A stretch of 64,000 bases of DNA from positions 4,213,501-4,277,500 of the forward strand of contig CP012816.1 of the NCBI GenBank assembly GCA_001936135.1. Reading direction: 5' to 3'. Origin of the DNA: Saccharomycopsis fibuligera x Saccharomycopsis cf. fibuligera. Lineage: Eukaryota > Ascomycota > Saccharomycetes > Ascoideales > Saccharomycopsidaceae. A program made the position numbers and the translations under genes. Position 1 is the first letter of the stretch, and every line of letters begins with the position of its first letter. The notes below the pieces were generated by a model. It was not told where the DNA came from and made no database searches. It saw only the letters and a list, made by a program, of their open reading frames with translations. Shown in pieces: positions 10,004 through 19,761 of the stretch.

Positions 10004-10813
10004 ATGTCTACCCTTTCTTTATTTCGTCTTGACGGTAAAGTCGCCTTGATCACTGGGGCTACGTCCGGCATTGGGGTCTCCATGGCCATTGCTTTGGCAG
10101 AGGCTTTTGTGAAGCAAGTAATTTTCGTTCATAGACCGTCCAAAAATCCCTCTGAATTGATCAAGTTGCTCAACCTTAAAGCTGCTGAAATTGGTAACGA
10201 CGGGCTTGTGGTTACTCCTATATGTCAAGATCTTGCAACTGTTCCAATTGATGACATTGAGTCCAAGATTGTCAATGTTGCTTACGAAAAGTCCGTTACC
10301 AAGCAGATTGACATTCTCGTCAACAATGCGGGTGTCTCTGAGGTAATGCCATTTGAAACTTATGACAAAAAGACCTACGATGAGGTGCTCCATGTCAACT
10401 TGCACGTTCCAACAAGAACCACACAGCTTGTAGGCAAGAAAATGCTAGACAACAAAATCAAGGGAAAGATCATTTTTACTTGTTCCGTCAATTCTTTTGC
10501 TGGTGGCTATCAAGTGAGTCCATATACTGTCAGCAAAGGAGCAGTGAAAAGCTTGGTGCAAGCACTCTCCAACGAGTGGGCTGGCAAAGGAATCAATGTC
10601 AATGGCATTGCTCCCGGGGTTATTACAACCAACATGACAGCGAGTATTTCCAAATCCAAAGAAAAGAAAGAAAGGACTATACTGCGTATCCCTATCGGCC
10701 ATTTGGGCGTACCAGACGATTTTAAGGGAATCACAGTCTTCTTGGCTTCCAGGGCTAGTGATTACGTCACAGGAGATATCATCCCAGTGGATGGCGGATG
10801 GATGTCAAGATAG
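10004..10813 (+). CDS. Short-chain dehydrogenase/reductase, KduD-like
   Basis: A 269-residue classical SDR, predicted to be a soluble NAD(P)-dependent oxidoreductase of a sugar or polyol. Its layout resembles 2-deoxy-D-gluconate 3-dehydrogenase and gluconate 5-dehydrogenase. The Rossmann glycine motif TGATSGIG is at residues 17-24, NNAGV at 107-111, and the catalytic set is Ser161, Tyr174 and Lys178 (YTVSK) with the usual 13-residue Ser-Tyr spacing. NGIAPG follows at about 205 and the C terminus ends in VDGGW. Residue 227 is encoded by CTG immediately before RIP, where related SDRs often carry a polar residue. Substrate cannot be read from the sequence. Confidence 0.87.
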   Translation: MSTLSLFRLDGKVALITGATSGIGVSMAIALAEAFVKQVIFVHRPSKNPSELIKLLNLKAAEIGNDGLVVTPICQDLATVPIDDIESKIVNVAYEKSVTKQIDILVNNAGVSEVMPFETYDKKTYDEVLHVNLHVPTRTTQLVGKKMLDNKIKGKIIFTCSVNSFAGGYQVSPYTVSKGAVKSLVQALSNEWAGKGINVNGIAPGVITTNMTASISKSKEKKERTILRIPIGHLGVPDDFKGITVFLASRASDYVTGDIIPVDGGWMSR

Positions 10814-10860
10814 TCAGCGAACTTCTATATTTGTACCTAATTAGCCTAGCTATACGTTAC

Positions 10861-10949
10861 TTTTTTTTTTTTATTTTTATTTTTATTTTTATTTTTATTT
10901 TTATTTTTTTTATTTTTATTTTTATTTTTTTTATTTTTTTTTTTTTTTT
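10861..10949. repeat. (TTTTTA)n / T-rich microsatellite
   Basis: About 90 bp of near-pure TTTTTA-type repeats on the plus strand, past the dehydrogenase stop codon. Probably part of its 3' flank. Confidence 0.85.
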
Positions 10950-11213
10950 GTTTTGACAAATAGTGCTGCTAATTTCCGTAATTTCAGTAAGAGTTGAGGT
11001 TATACTGATTAGGTAATTTAAACACTGAGTATTATGTAAATTCGTGAGGGTAACATGCGCGCAGCGCGAAGGCGTTGATAGCGTGCTACAGCACCAGCGC
11101 TGATGACTAGGAGTTTACCCTTTGAAGTAATGCAACATAATTTAGTAACATCAGCACAATACCATATTCCGCAGATTAAAATACCCATCCACCTGCTTAC
11201 TTAGTCGTCAGCT
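10950..11213. promoter_or_regulatory. Promoter region of the GCR1-domain gene
   Basis: Continues the 400-bp gap after the dehydrogenase. A short GC-rich patch at about 11055-11105 (containing GCGCGCAGCGCGAAGG) stands out in AT-rich DNA. I recognise no named site. Confidence 0.35.
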
Positions 11214-12677
11214 ATGTCGATAGACAATAGAAAGCTCCTCCTTATCTACCTCAAGGGCAATATAGACTTTTACAAGGGCCAATGTTATTTGTACCGCGAC
11301 CTCTGTCTCCGCACCACAAACTTGTACAACCAAATAGCTGCAAATACCACTCCCAATAGCAATAGCACAGGGCAACAGTCACTGCAAAATGAACAAGTTC
11401 AGAAGAGCTCTCAGAGCCAACTTCAGAACAATCATCAGACTACACAGCAACAGCAACAACAACAGCAACAACAACAGCAGCAGCAGCAGCAGCAGCCACA
11501 TCAACATCAGCATCAACATCAGCATCAACATCAATCCGCTGGCCCTTTAATATCGTTTTCGGACGCCGCTAGTCAGTTTGAACTTAATTTGACTATGCCC
11601 TCAATATCACCTAACTTGGGAGACTTGAGTGATATTATCGGTGGCCTTAGTTCTAATGCCGGAATGTCTACTGATCACCTTCTGGTGGGGCTAAGTGTAG
11701 CTAGTAATTTGGCTAAAAATAGCACTGGATCCGATGATATCACCAGGACGAAAGACAATAATGCCAATAATAATGGCACCAGCAATAATAATGAAAGACT
11801 TGATAATAATGAAAGACATGATAATAATGAAGGACATGATAATAATGATATTAATAATAATAATAACAACAATAACAATAACAATGATAATGATAACGAT
11901 AATAATCACAATCGTAATAATAATCATAATAAAAATGATGATGGTGATCTGAATGATAGCATGAATGATAATACGGATGGAAAACTCCCCCATGAGAATG
12001 GTGATGCCCCAGGACTTGTTACTACTAATTTATTAAACAGGCTGCAACGAGTTCAACAAGATCAACAAGATCAACAGCAAAACAACTCACAAGACGGGAT
12101 TCTGCTGTCACCTAAACTTAGCCATCGTACCTCATTATCGCGCAGCTCTAAACGACTTAGGCAATACTCGCTACACTGTCCTTCCAACCCTCAACATAAT
12201 TCAACACGCGCTATGCGTACCATAGCTCGTGCCCATAAAAATGCTAACGGTAATAGCAGTAACAACAATAACAGAAACGGTACTAATGGCATCACAAACA
12301 TGCGTTCGTTGCCAGCAGCAGCATCGGTTCATTCCGAGGCTATACCAAGATATGATTTTTCTAGACATGTTAAAGAAGTTAAAGTGTTGATGGAAGAGTA
12401 CTTGACGGGCCTTGGTGGCCAAAAGCCTATACAGTATCTTGAGGCTACATATGGTTCGAAATGGCGAGGCGGGTCCCACCATCCAATAGCCAAACAGTAT
12501 CTAAGACGCAAAAATATTTACGATGCTATAGAAAGAGGGCTACAAAGGAATTATACCGCCTGGAAGATTTGTGAAATTTTGGAAACTAAAAGGACGTTTT
12601 ATGATGCTGAAACTCGAAAGACAATTAAACGGTCAATGACTTGGCTCCATCACAACATTCCTGAGGAGCTTCAGTAA
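11214..12677 (+). CDS. GCR1-domain DNA-binding protein, Gln/Asn-rich
   Basis: A 487-residue protein with a GCR1_C-type DNA-binding domain at its C terminus, the fold shared by yeast Gcr1, Hot1 and Msn1, so probably a nuclear transcription factor. The domain spans about residues 385-487: a VLMEEYLTGLGG helix, YGSKWRGG, the basic YLRRKNIYDAIERG helix, then a short tail ending EELQ. The N-terminal 40 residues are ordered (SIDNRKLLLIYLKGNIDFY). The centre is low complexity: poly-Gln and Gln-His repeats at about 78-108 and Asn-rich tracts at about 178-245 and 340-360. Which of the Gcr1/Hot1/Msn1 roles it fills cannot be decided. In Candida species Gcr1-like proteins control glycolytic genes, but this one could equally be the stress-type Hot1. 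Confidence 0.85.
   Translation: MSIDNRKLLLIYLKGNIDFYKGQCYLYRDLCLRTTNLYNQIAANTTPNSNSTGQQSLQNEQVQKSSQSQLQNNHQTTQQQQQQQQQQQQQQQQQPHQHQHQHQHQHQSAGPLISFSDAASQFELNLTMPSISPNLGDLSDIIGGLSSNAGMSTDHLLVGLSVASNLAKNSTGSDDITRTKDNNANNNGTSNNNERLDNNERHDNNEGHDNNDINNNNNNNNNNNDNDNDNNHNRNNNHNKNDDGDLNDSMNDNTDGKLPHENGDAPGLVTTNLLNRLQRVQQDQQDQQQNNSQDGILLSPKLSHRTSLSRSSKRLRQYSLHCPSNPQHNSTRAMRTIARAHKNANGNSSNNNNRNGTNGITNMRSLPAAASVHSEAIPRYDFSRHVKEVKVLMEEYLTGLGGQKPIQYLEATYGSKWRGGSHHPIAKQYLRRKNIYDAIERGLQRNYTAWKICEILETKRTFYDAETRKTIKRSMTWLHHNIPEELQ
11448..11535 (+). repeat. CAA/CAG and CATCAG repeats coding poly-Gln/His
   Basis: In-frame trinucleotide repeats inside the GCR1-domain gene. They encode about 20 Gln and then alternating Gln-His, and are likely length-polymorphic. 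Confidence 0.85.
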
Positions 12678-12698
12678 GAATGTCATTTCTCCAAACGT

Positions 12699-12758
12699 GT
12701 ATTTTTATATCTTGTATTTTTATATCTTGTATTTTTATATTTTGTATTTTTATATTCT
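12699..12758. repeat. Four tandem 15-bp units
   Basis: Four consecutive copies of GTATTTTTATATCTT. The first two are identical; the third and fourth carry one or two changes. They lie 22 bp past the stop codon of the GCR1-domain gene and may act as an AT-rich 3'-end processing signal. Confidence 0.85.
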
Positions 12759-12902
12759 TTTTCCTTTTATACTTCTGTCTGTTGCTATTCTAGTTAATTT
12801 TTCATTTTTACATCACCGTTTTTCACTGTTTCTGCTTATACTACTTATTATTTGTGTTTATGTGCAAGTAGTGTGAATCCATCATAAGGTCAGATTTATA
12901 TA

Positions 12903-12910
12903 TCACGTGA
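12903..12910. promoter_or_regulatory. TCACGTGA box upstream of FMP25
   Basis: A perfect palindromic E-box about 170 bp before the FMP25 ATG, the consensus bound by Cbf1 and other bHLH factors in yeasts. A T32 tract (12940-12971) sits between it and the gene. Function is inferred from consensus only. Confidence 0.5.
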
Positions 12911-12936
12911 CTTAAACGTCCGGCGAGAAGATTCTA

Positions 12937-12975
<39 letters not shown>

Positions 12976-13076
12976 ATTTCTTGTCGATAAGCTTTGATTC
13001 AGTCAAGAATTTTGGTTCAGTTAAATAAAAACTCTATCAGTTGTCTTTGTTAAACTGCTAGATTACTAATTTTACC

Positions 13077-15344
13077 ATGTTTATCACTAAAAGTGAATTG
13101 GGCACCATTGCTTCTCGAACGCTTTTCCTAAAGCGCTCCTTCTCTAGCGCAGGTAGAAACATTGCCAGATTCGCAGCAACAAATCAGCGTTTAGCAATTA
13201 ATAATGATAATCATGATGGCAGAGACCATATGCCCGGTAGCCCTGTGTTGCAAAACAGTTATAATGTCAATAATCCAAGAGACAAAGAAGCACTTCGACA
13301 ATTACGTAAAGTTGAGGTAATTAAAGGACTTATCCAAGGCACTGGACTTCTAGCACTTTTGGTGGCCGGGTTTATCTTGATTAATGATTACAATTATTAT
13401 AGAAATAAAGTGAAGAACATTATCAATGGCTCTGGATTGGCTAGTGATAATGAAAATGGAAAAAACAATAGCGATGTTCAAGGAAGCGTGCCGGTGAAAA
13501 AAAATGAATACATCAAGTTCACCACTGCTCTCAAAGATTCCAAAAAAGTTCCTGGTGTTTACCTTTGGGGTTCCAATACTGATGGTATTGTCAACCCAGA
13601 AGATTTAGAAACTACGAGTTACAAGTTTCCGGTAAGGCTTTCTTGGTTCGATGGCATTGCGTTAAAAGATTTAAAAATTAACACTAAACTTGAAGATTAC
13701 AAAGATGATTTGAATATGTATTTGGACAGTGAGAATGAACAAAAGAAGGAAAAATTCAATAAAGAGGTTCATTCTTCAGCATTTGCCATTGACTCACAGG
13801 GTGACTTGATTCAGTGGGGTAGAGGATTTAATGATAAGGATCCAGCGCCAAGGTACACCCTCAAGGGATATAACCTTGTCAAGGGGGAATTTAGTAACAA
13901 TATGATTTATTTGTTGAATAATAAGAATGAAGTGTTATACATTCCGGTTAGTAGTAAGTTGCAATCGAGTTTACAAAATGGCAAGCAACAAAAATCATCT
14001 TCGTCAATAATTCCGTTCATTGGCAGCAGCAGCAAAAGCAAAATCCCATTTGTAGAAAAATTAGATACTTCATTATTGCTGAAGTCATCAGAAAAGATTA
14101 GAGATTTCCAAACTGGCATCAATCATTTGGTACTTTTAACTGATAAAAATAAGACTTATATTACATCCACTGGTCTCGATGGAGTTTTTCATGTCGAAAA
14201 AAATTTCGGCCAGTTTGGGTTAATTGAGTATTCGCAGTTTGAAGACCCACCAGTACCAAACAAATTACATGAATTGTACTTGCTCAATAATGAGATTGTC
14301 TCCAAAGCTCTGAATAATACTACTTCTTCGAGAAAACCAACTAGCAATAACAACACCAAGCAATTCAAAGTGATACCCAGAGACATTGTGCAAATTGCTA
14401 CTGGTAATTACCATACCATTGCCAGAGACTCTATTGGAAACATTTACTCTTTTGGTAAAAATACCTTTGGCCAATTAGGTTTCCAAGTCTCTTATAACAC
14501 AGAAAACATTCCTATTCCTAAAAAAATTGACTTTTTCACCAGTTATTTTCATAGACTCAATTTCTATCCTATTGTCACGGATATTCAAGCTAGTAGTAAT
14601 AGCTCATTTGTTACATTGATCACCAAAAATATTCAAGAAGTATTTCAGCAAAACTATTTGGGTTCTAATACCACAAATATTAAAACTGATACTAATAATG
14701 AGGACAATTTATACTATTTTGCATTTGGAAAGGGGCTTTATGGCCAGTTGGGTATTGATCACTATGTGCATGCTAACGCTGTTCCTAAAAAACTTAACGC
14801 ATTGCATTCCCTCACTGAGTTCAATGAAACCACTAATCAGCTTGAAAATATCACAGTGCGCGATTGGGCAATTGGGAAAAACCATACTTTTGTCACTTTA
14901 CTGAACGCTGATGTGCTTAGTTTCGGTGGTAATAAATTTGGGCAACTAGGCACAGGAAAATTAGCTAATCGTGCTACTCCGGGACCAATTCCTAAGCTTG
15001 TTGAATTAGAAAATTTGCTTAAAGGTGAAAGAGCAATGCATGCGTTGTCATCAAATGGAAAGTCGTCCTCATCAAAGAAGAAGGAACGAGTTGATGTTCC
15101 AGAGACTTTGGTGGCAGAGATTGCTTCAGAGCAGGAAAACCAAGTTAGCAACAAAGCAATTAACGATTTGCAGGTGCTCAACGCTACCAAATATATTAGA
15201 AGGGCCAATAATCGTCTAGCGTTGATTGAAGATCAGCAGTTCAAGTATAAGGATAATCATGGTAAGAATAATAAAAAACAATTGAGTCAAGTAGTGGTGG
15301 CGGGAAATGATAATAGTGCAATTTTCTACAAAGTGTCAAGTTAA
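13077..15344 (+). CDS. FMP25: Mitochondrial RCC1-repeat protein FMP25
   Basis: A 755-residue inner-membrane mitochondrial protein with RCC1-type repeats. In S. cerevisiae Fmp25 is needed for assembly of respiratory complex III. The N terminus is a basic Ser/Arg-rich presequence (about residues 1-40). A hydrophobic helix at about 85-106 (GLLALLVAGFILI) is the membrane anchor. RCC1-like blades follow, with signatures VYLWGSNTDG, IQWGRGFND, IYSFGKNTFGQLG, YYFAFGKGLYGQLG and VLSFGGNKFGQLG. It is longer than the 583 residues of the S. cerevisiae protein, with insertions between blades. In-frame CTG at residue 609 precedes NADVLSFG, a place where RCC1 repeats usually carry a polar residue, so the codon may read as Ser. 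Confidence 0.88.
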   Translation: MFITKSELGTIASRTLFLKRSFSSAGRNIARFAATNQRLAINNDNHDGRDHMPGSPVLQNSYNVNNPRDKEALRQLRKVEVIKGLIQGTGLLALLVAGFILINDYNYYRNKVKNIINGSGLASDNENGKNNSDVQGSVPVKKNEYIKFTTALKDSKKVPGVYLWGSNTDGIVNPEDLETTSYKFPVRLSWFDGIALKDLKINTKLEDYKDDLNMYLDSENEQKKEKFNKEVHSSAFAIDSQGDLIQWGRGFNDKDPAPRYTLKGYNLVKGEFSNNMIYLLNNKNEVLYIPVSSKLQSSLQNGKQQKSSSSIIPFIGSSSKSKIPFVEKLDTSLLLKSSEKIRDFQTGINHLVLLTDKNKTYITSTGLDGVFHVEKNFGQFGLIEYSQFEDPPVPNKLHELYLLNNEIVSKALNNTTSSRKPTSNNNTKQFKVIPRDIVQIATGNYHTIARDSIGNIYSFGKNTFGQLGFQVSYNTENIPIPKKIDFFTSYFHRLNFYPIVTDIQASSNSSFVTLITKNIQEVFQQNYLGSNTTNIKTDTNNEDNLYYFAFGKGLYGQLGIDHYVHANAVPKKLNALHSLTEFNETTNQLENITVRDWAIGKNHTFVTLLNADVLSFGGNKFGQLGTGKLANRATPGPIPKLVELENLLKGERAMHALSSNGKSSSSKKKERVDVPETLVAEIASEQENQVSNKAINDLQVLNATKYIRRANNRLALIEDQQFKYKDNHGKNNKKQLSQVVVAGNDNSAIFYKVSS

Positions 15345-15845
15345 TTGATAAGTACGTGCACATATAAATCAATCAAACGAGAAATTTAAGCTGTGCAACC
15401 GTTGTCTTGTTACTTGAACAATCTTTTAAAGAATGCTTTTCTTTCCTGCATTTAAGGTGTTTAGGCATTGATATCCTGAACTAGGTTTCAAATAGTCTAT
15501 TTTATTTCGACAGCAAACTATTCATGATGAAGGTGTAAATCTTGATTACAAAAATCTTTTTTGTGTTTCACCACTTTTCAACAAAATTGTTTGAAGTTAA
15601 TAATTAAATTAGTAATTAGTCAACCGAAAATTTTAACATATGTCTATTCATGCGTTTAATTTTAACGCTAGTAAATGAATTTTTAGGTGATATACAAAAC
15701 CCGTCGAAAAATGAATATGTAGATAATGAAACAACTATATAAACAAAACAATAGAAGCCAGAAAAGTATCAGAAACCTCATTATCATCAAAATAAAATCT
15801 TTAACCTTGATTTATGAACATATATTCAACAATTTGGGACCACTT
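15345..15845. other. Convergent 3' region, FMP25 / KIP2
   Basis: A 500-bp AT-rich gap between convergent genes. Nothing beyond terminator-like AT-rich sequence was recognised. Confidence 0.5.
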
Positions 15846-18095
15846 TCAATGAGCCAAAGAATTCTTAAATCTACTGCTAGTTCTCAAGGCTTTAATTATT
15901 CGATCTTTGTCCTTGAGAGTTTCTTTTAACTCATCAATTTCTTCCAGCTGACTTTCCACGAGACTTTGGAGTTCTCTGGTAGATCCATTCACCAAGATAC
16001 TATGTCTCACTTTTGAAGGCGATATTAATCCATTAAATGATACAGAACTATTTTCCGGATGTATATGGTGATGGGTTTTACCATCATTGATGCCATTAGC
16101 GATAGCATTGTTAGCTATGCCCTTATTATAATTGTTATTGTCTACTGGGTTGATATTTGATGACTGATCAGTTATTGTTGCTGCACTATTTGGTTGATTA
16201 GTCAGTGGCAGCAGCACTAAGTTACCAAAATATCTCTTAATTTCGTATTTGCCAAGCTCATTTTCCAAATGAGATATGTAACTTTTATACTCTTCAATCT
16301 CTAACAAATGTTGTTTGAAAAGTTCTTCCAAAGAACGAATGGTGGTGGTATCATTGAGTAAAGCACGAGTTGACATGAGAACATTGAATATTTCATTTTT
16401 GATGATTACGTGCTCAGTGCGCCTTTCATCATTAAGCCGCGTTAAATGTTCGTGCTGTTCATTGAGTATACGATTTTCTGAACGGAGTTGAGCAATTTCG
16501 GTTTTTAAGTGCTCTAAGTTTTCCAAAAGTGGTGATGAAGGGTTTGTTGTTGATAATGAAGAGAAAGATGACGCAGATGTACGCTGGTTGCTACTGTTGT
16601 TATTATTATTGGATATCGATAAGTTGTTCAAACTTTGAGATGCTTTGAGAAGATCAATTTCTGCTTTTTGTTTTTCAATTGTTGTTTGCAATTTTTCAAT
16701 TACTTTGTCGCTACTACCAGCACCAACAAGTTCGTGCTTACTAACATTTAATGTCACATTTTTAGCCTTCGCGGCAAATCGTAATGTGTTAACAGTTTCG
16801 CTGAATGTGCTATCACCTAAGTGAATTGTGCAAAGAATGGATATCACTGAGTTACCTGATAATGCCGGTTGTAAAAGTCTAGTTAATTTTGAATCTCTGT
16901 ATGGTATATGGCCCACGCCATTACCGTTACGAGAAACTGTGGAAGCTACACTTAGCTTGGCAATCACCGAACTTAAGGCTAAAAGCGATTTATTGATGAA
17001 AGAGCCTTCTTTTCGACGATCAGTTTGCGTTGTAGCTCTTTCTGAGCCAGCTAAGTCACACAAACTCAATGTGGATATTGTTTCTGCTTTGGAGATCAAG
17101 TCGATGCAGCCGAGTCGTATCAAGACCACAGCATGAGATCTGGAAGACCGGCTATTGAAATCAGTAGCACCGGTCTTTCTAGCTAAATCACCACGGCTAA
17201 TTATATCGAGGAGCTCTTCGACACTTGAGGCTGATTCTTCTGATAGTCCCATGACTTTTACTCCCATGAGCGGATCATCTCTAATTTTCAAATCGTCGCG
17301 TGCGTTGGCGGTGGCGTTGTTGTAAGAAGAAGTAGCATTAGGAGATACTATTGGATCACTCAAGGCTAGCAAATCAAAAATTCTTTCATTATAGATTTCC
17401 AAATATGATACTTTGACCGAATATTTTTTAGCATGCAGACTGGCTTCGATGTAGTTGAATATATCTGCCACCGCCAAAGGGATAACACCGGGATCGAGAT
17501 CAGTACCTTGCATAGAGTGGGTCTTACCAGAGCCCGTCATCCCATAAGCGAAAACCGTACCATTAAAACCATTTAAAGTCTTTTGCACCACTTGACTAAC
17601 TGAATTTTCGTAAACGTACAGATTATTGACTTCCAAGCCAAATACACTATCAAAAGTAAAGTCACCAAGCTCTGGGGAAAAGATAGTATTTTCTTCACTG
17701 TCGATAATCCATGATGATTTGGAATGTTCAGAAGGCGGCTTGGGTCTAACAGACACAGAGATGGTACCATTGTAAACACTTTCATTTACGGAACTAGCTC
17801 TATGGCTCAAACGGCTCAAAGAGCTGCCTGGTCGAGGAGCGACAGATCTGGTGCTGAGACTTGAAGATGGCCTGCTGGAGCTTGGACTGGTGGCTCTGGA
17901 AGAGATTGCGCTACCACTGGAGTTTCTGAGGCCCGATATTGGAGTGGATGGGCGTTTAATGGCACCACTGGTAGACCTTAAGGACATTGTAGAAGCAGGA
18001 CGCCTTAGGGTGCCGCCATGGGAGGGAGCAGCCGATGGGGGCCTAAATGACTGTCTTTTGTTTGGGGATAATCGAGGCACGGTAAAATTAGACAT
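15846..18095 (-). CDS. KIP2: Kinesin motor KIP2
   Basis: A 749-residue plus-end-directed kinesin. In S. cerevisiae Kip2 stabilises cytoplasmic microtubules and carries Bik1 and dynein factors to plus ends for spindle positioning. The first 105 residues are a Ser/Pro/Arg-rich basic tail, as in Kip2, likely a phosphoregulated microtubule-binding segment. The motor domain follows: P-loop GMTGSGKT at 185-192, switch I NSRSSRSH, switch II DLAGSERA, and microtubule-binding HIPYRDSKLTRLLQ. The neck and stalk are coiled coil (about 480-640), with a Ser/Asn-rich linker and a final coil ending LKDKDRIIKAL. It is diverged from the PRP46 gene by 346 bp. Motor-family assignment is certain; the Kip2 call rests on the basic N-terminal extension, motor order and size. 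Confidence 0.9.
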   Translation of the reverse strand: MSNFTVPRLSPNKRQSFRPPSAAPSHGGTLRRPASTMSLRSTSGAIKRPSTPISGLRNSSGSAISSRATSPSSSRPSSSLSTRSVAPRPGSSLSRLSHRASSVNESVYNGTISVSVRPKPPSEHSKSSWIIDSEENTIFSPELGDFTFDSVFGLEVNNLYVYENSVSQVVQKTLNGFNGTVFAYGMTGSGKTHSMQGTDLDPGVIPLAVADIFNYIEASLHAKKYSVKVSYLEIYNERIFDLLALSDPIVSPNATSSYNNATANARDDLKIRDDPLMGVKVMGLSEESASSVEELLDIISRGDLARKTGATDFNSRSSRSHAVVLIRLGCIDLISKAETISTLSLCDLAGSERATTQTDRRKEGSFINKSLLALSSVIAKLSVASTVSRNGNGVGHIPYRDSKLTRLLQPALSGNSVISILCTIHLGDSTFSETVNTLRFAAKAKNVTLNVSKHELVGAGSSDKVIEKLQTTIEKQKAEIDLLKASQSLNNLSISNNNNNSSNQRTSASSFSSLSTTNPSSPLLENLEHLKTEIAQLRSENRILNEQHEHLTRLNDERRTEHVIIKNEIFNVLMSTRALLNDTTTIRSLEELFKQHLLEIEEYKSYISHLENELGKYEIKRYFGNLVLLPLTNQPNSAATITDQSSNINPVDNNNYNKGIANNAIANGINDGKTHHHIHPENSSVSFNGLISPSKVRHSILVNGSTRELQSLVESQLEEIDELKETLKDKDRIIKALRTSSRFKNSLAH

Positions 18096-18441
18096 GGGAT
18101 GAAGTGGTGTTTATGGCAGACATGTGTCGTGAAATGAACTGAGCAACTAGTATGATAAAGCGAGTAGTAATATGTCTTTTTTTGAGGCAGAGAGAGGGCG
18201 GCAGTACGTGTGGTGTGGTTGTTGTAGCTGTTCGTGTGTCTGTTCATATGTTTAGTTTATGTTGTTTTGTTGAATTGTTTGTTGATTTGAAGATTTGTTT
18301 GTTTTTGTTTACCTTTGTGTCACGTGAGAACCTTGCTCATGTGACAGATATTTTTTACCAAAAAATTTAAACTTAAAAGCAAGAGAAGACATAGAGAGAT
18401 GGTATAGGGAGATGGAGAAAGATAAAGATACATAGAGAAAG
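18096..18441. promoter_or_regulatory. Divergent promoter KIP2 / PRP46
   Basis: A 346-bp intergenic region holding the inverted repeat listed next. The PRP46 leader just before its ATG is a purine-rich GAGA-type stretch (about 18380-18440). Confidence 0.5.
18319..18345. promoter_or_regulatory. Imperfect inverted repeat with CACGTG
   Basis: GTCACGTGAG and CTCATGTGAC face each other across 7 bp. The arms match at nine of ten positions, and the left arm contains a full CACGTG E-box. It lies about 100 bp from the PRP46 ATG and 225 bp from the KIP2 ATG, so it could serve either gene. Confidence 0.5.
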
Positions 18442-19761
18442 ATGACTGACAACAATATCAATACACTAAAAAGCATGGAAGACATTGTGACTGCTATTAT
18501 CAACAGGCGCAAGGCCCTTTATAGCCAAACTACTGACACTTACGACCCCCAGCTTTTGAACAGCTACTCCGAGATATACAAGTTCTGCAAGTTCAACTCA
18601 GAATATAAACAAGTTCTTCAACAGTACCACAAGTCAGAAATATTGGAAAATTTGACAGACATGCTAGGTACTGAGGATCAAGGAATTAATGTAAAGAGTC
18701 AGCAGCAGCCCAGTCTGGCACTTATAAAACCCAACACCAAAACAGATACAACTTTAGGAAGTCTAACGGCCAACAGCATCAGTGCAAAGATCCTAGAAAG
18801 ACACCAATTAAACCAGAGAGAGAAACCAGAGTACCATCCCGGGTGGAAGTTAATGAGAGTCATTGCTGGCCATACGGGTTGGGTTCGCAGTGTTTGCGTT
18901 GAACCAGAAAATGAATGGTTTGCTACTGGCTCTGCAGACAGCACTATCAAAGTGTGGGACTTGGCCTCCGGCCAGTTAAAATTGACGCTAACAGGACATA
19001 TAATGGCCGTCAGAGGCTTGAATATATCTGATAGGCATCCGTATATGTTCTCTTGCTCGGAAGACAAAACAATCAAGTGTTGGGATTTGGAAAGGAACGC
19101 AATTGTGCGCGACTACTATGGCCATCTTTCTGCGGTTTACTCCATTGATCTTCATCCCACTTTGGATGTGCTCGTCACCGGCGGCAGAGACTCTTCGGTA
19201 AGACTTTGGGATATGAGAACAAGAGTTCCGATTCATGTGTTAACAGGACATACCTCAAATGTGCTAAATGTTAAAGCCAGAGCAGTGGATCCTCAGATCA
19301 TCAGTACATCCTCCGATGGAACCATTAGACTATGGGACATCGTTGCTGGTAAGACACGAGAAATCTTGACCAACCATACAAAAAGCGTCAGAGCTTTAGC
19401 AATAAGTCCTTTTGAGAATTCATTTGCCACTGGTTCTCCAAACCAAATTAAAAAATGGGCTTTTCCAGACGGAACATATATTGAGGATGTAGAACCTTCC
19501 CACCAGGCCATCATCAATACTCTCAGTATTAGTGGCGATGGGGTACTTTTCAGTGGCGGTGATGATGGCTCAATGTGCTTTTACGACTATAAGACAGGGG
19601 TAAGGTTCCAAAACACTGAAACGACCAAGATGCCAGGCTCGATTGAAGGTGAGGGCGGGATCTTTGCCAGTACATTTGACCAAACGGGGATGAGATTGAT
19701 AACCACTGAGGCAGACAAAACAATCAAAATATGGAAAGAAGACTCTACCGTTGTTGTTTAG
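18442..19761 (+). CDS. PRP46: Spliceosomal WD40 protein PRP46 (PLRG1)
   Basis: A component of the Prp19-associated (NTC) complex needed for activation of the spliceosome. It has 439 residues against 451 in S. cerevisiae. The N-terminal helical part (1-125) precedes seven WD40 repeats. The first repeats read [57 protein letters not shown] and [11 protein letters not shown], which is the highly conserved PLRG1/Prp46 signature order. The C terminus ends in [15 protein letters not shown] noticed a single in-frame CTG codon (residue 92, poorly conserved region), consistent with CTG avoidance. Confidence 0.96.
   Translation: MTDNNINTLKSMEDIVTAIINRRKALYSQTTDTYDPQLLNSYSEIYKFCKFNSEYKQVLQQYHKSEILENLTDMLGTEDQGINVKSQQQPSLALIKPNTKTDTTLGSLTANSISAKILERHQLNQREKPEYHPGWKLMRVIAGHTGWVRSVCVEPENEWFATGSADSTIKVWDLASGQLKLTLTGHIMAVRGLNISDRHPYMFSCSEDKTIKCWDLERNAIVRDYYGHLSAVYSIDLHPTLDVLVTGGRDSSVRLWDMRTRVPIHVLTGHTSNVLNVKARAVDPQIISTSSDGTIRLWDIVAGKTREILTNHTKSVRALAISPFENSFATGSPNQIKKWAFPDGTYIEDVEPSHQAIINTLSISGDGVLFSGGDDGSMCFYDYKTGVRFQNTETTKMPGSIEGEGGIFASTFDQTGMRLITTEADKTIKIWKEDSTVVV

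Larger units (their letters stand above)
12678..13076. other. GCR1-like 3' flank and FMP25 promoter
   Basis: A 400-bp gap between two plus-strand genes. It contains four 15-bp tandem repeats, a TCACGTGA box and a T32 tract, all listed separately. No coding frame was seen. Confidence 0.6.

Noticed and set aside
11675-11993. Frames of pure Ile/Met or Leu/Ser across the GCR1-domain gene
   Set aside because: They are shadows of the AAT/CAA trinucleotide repeats in other frames.
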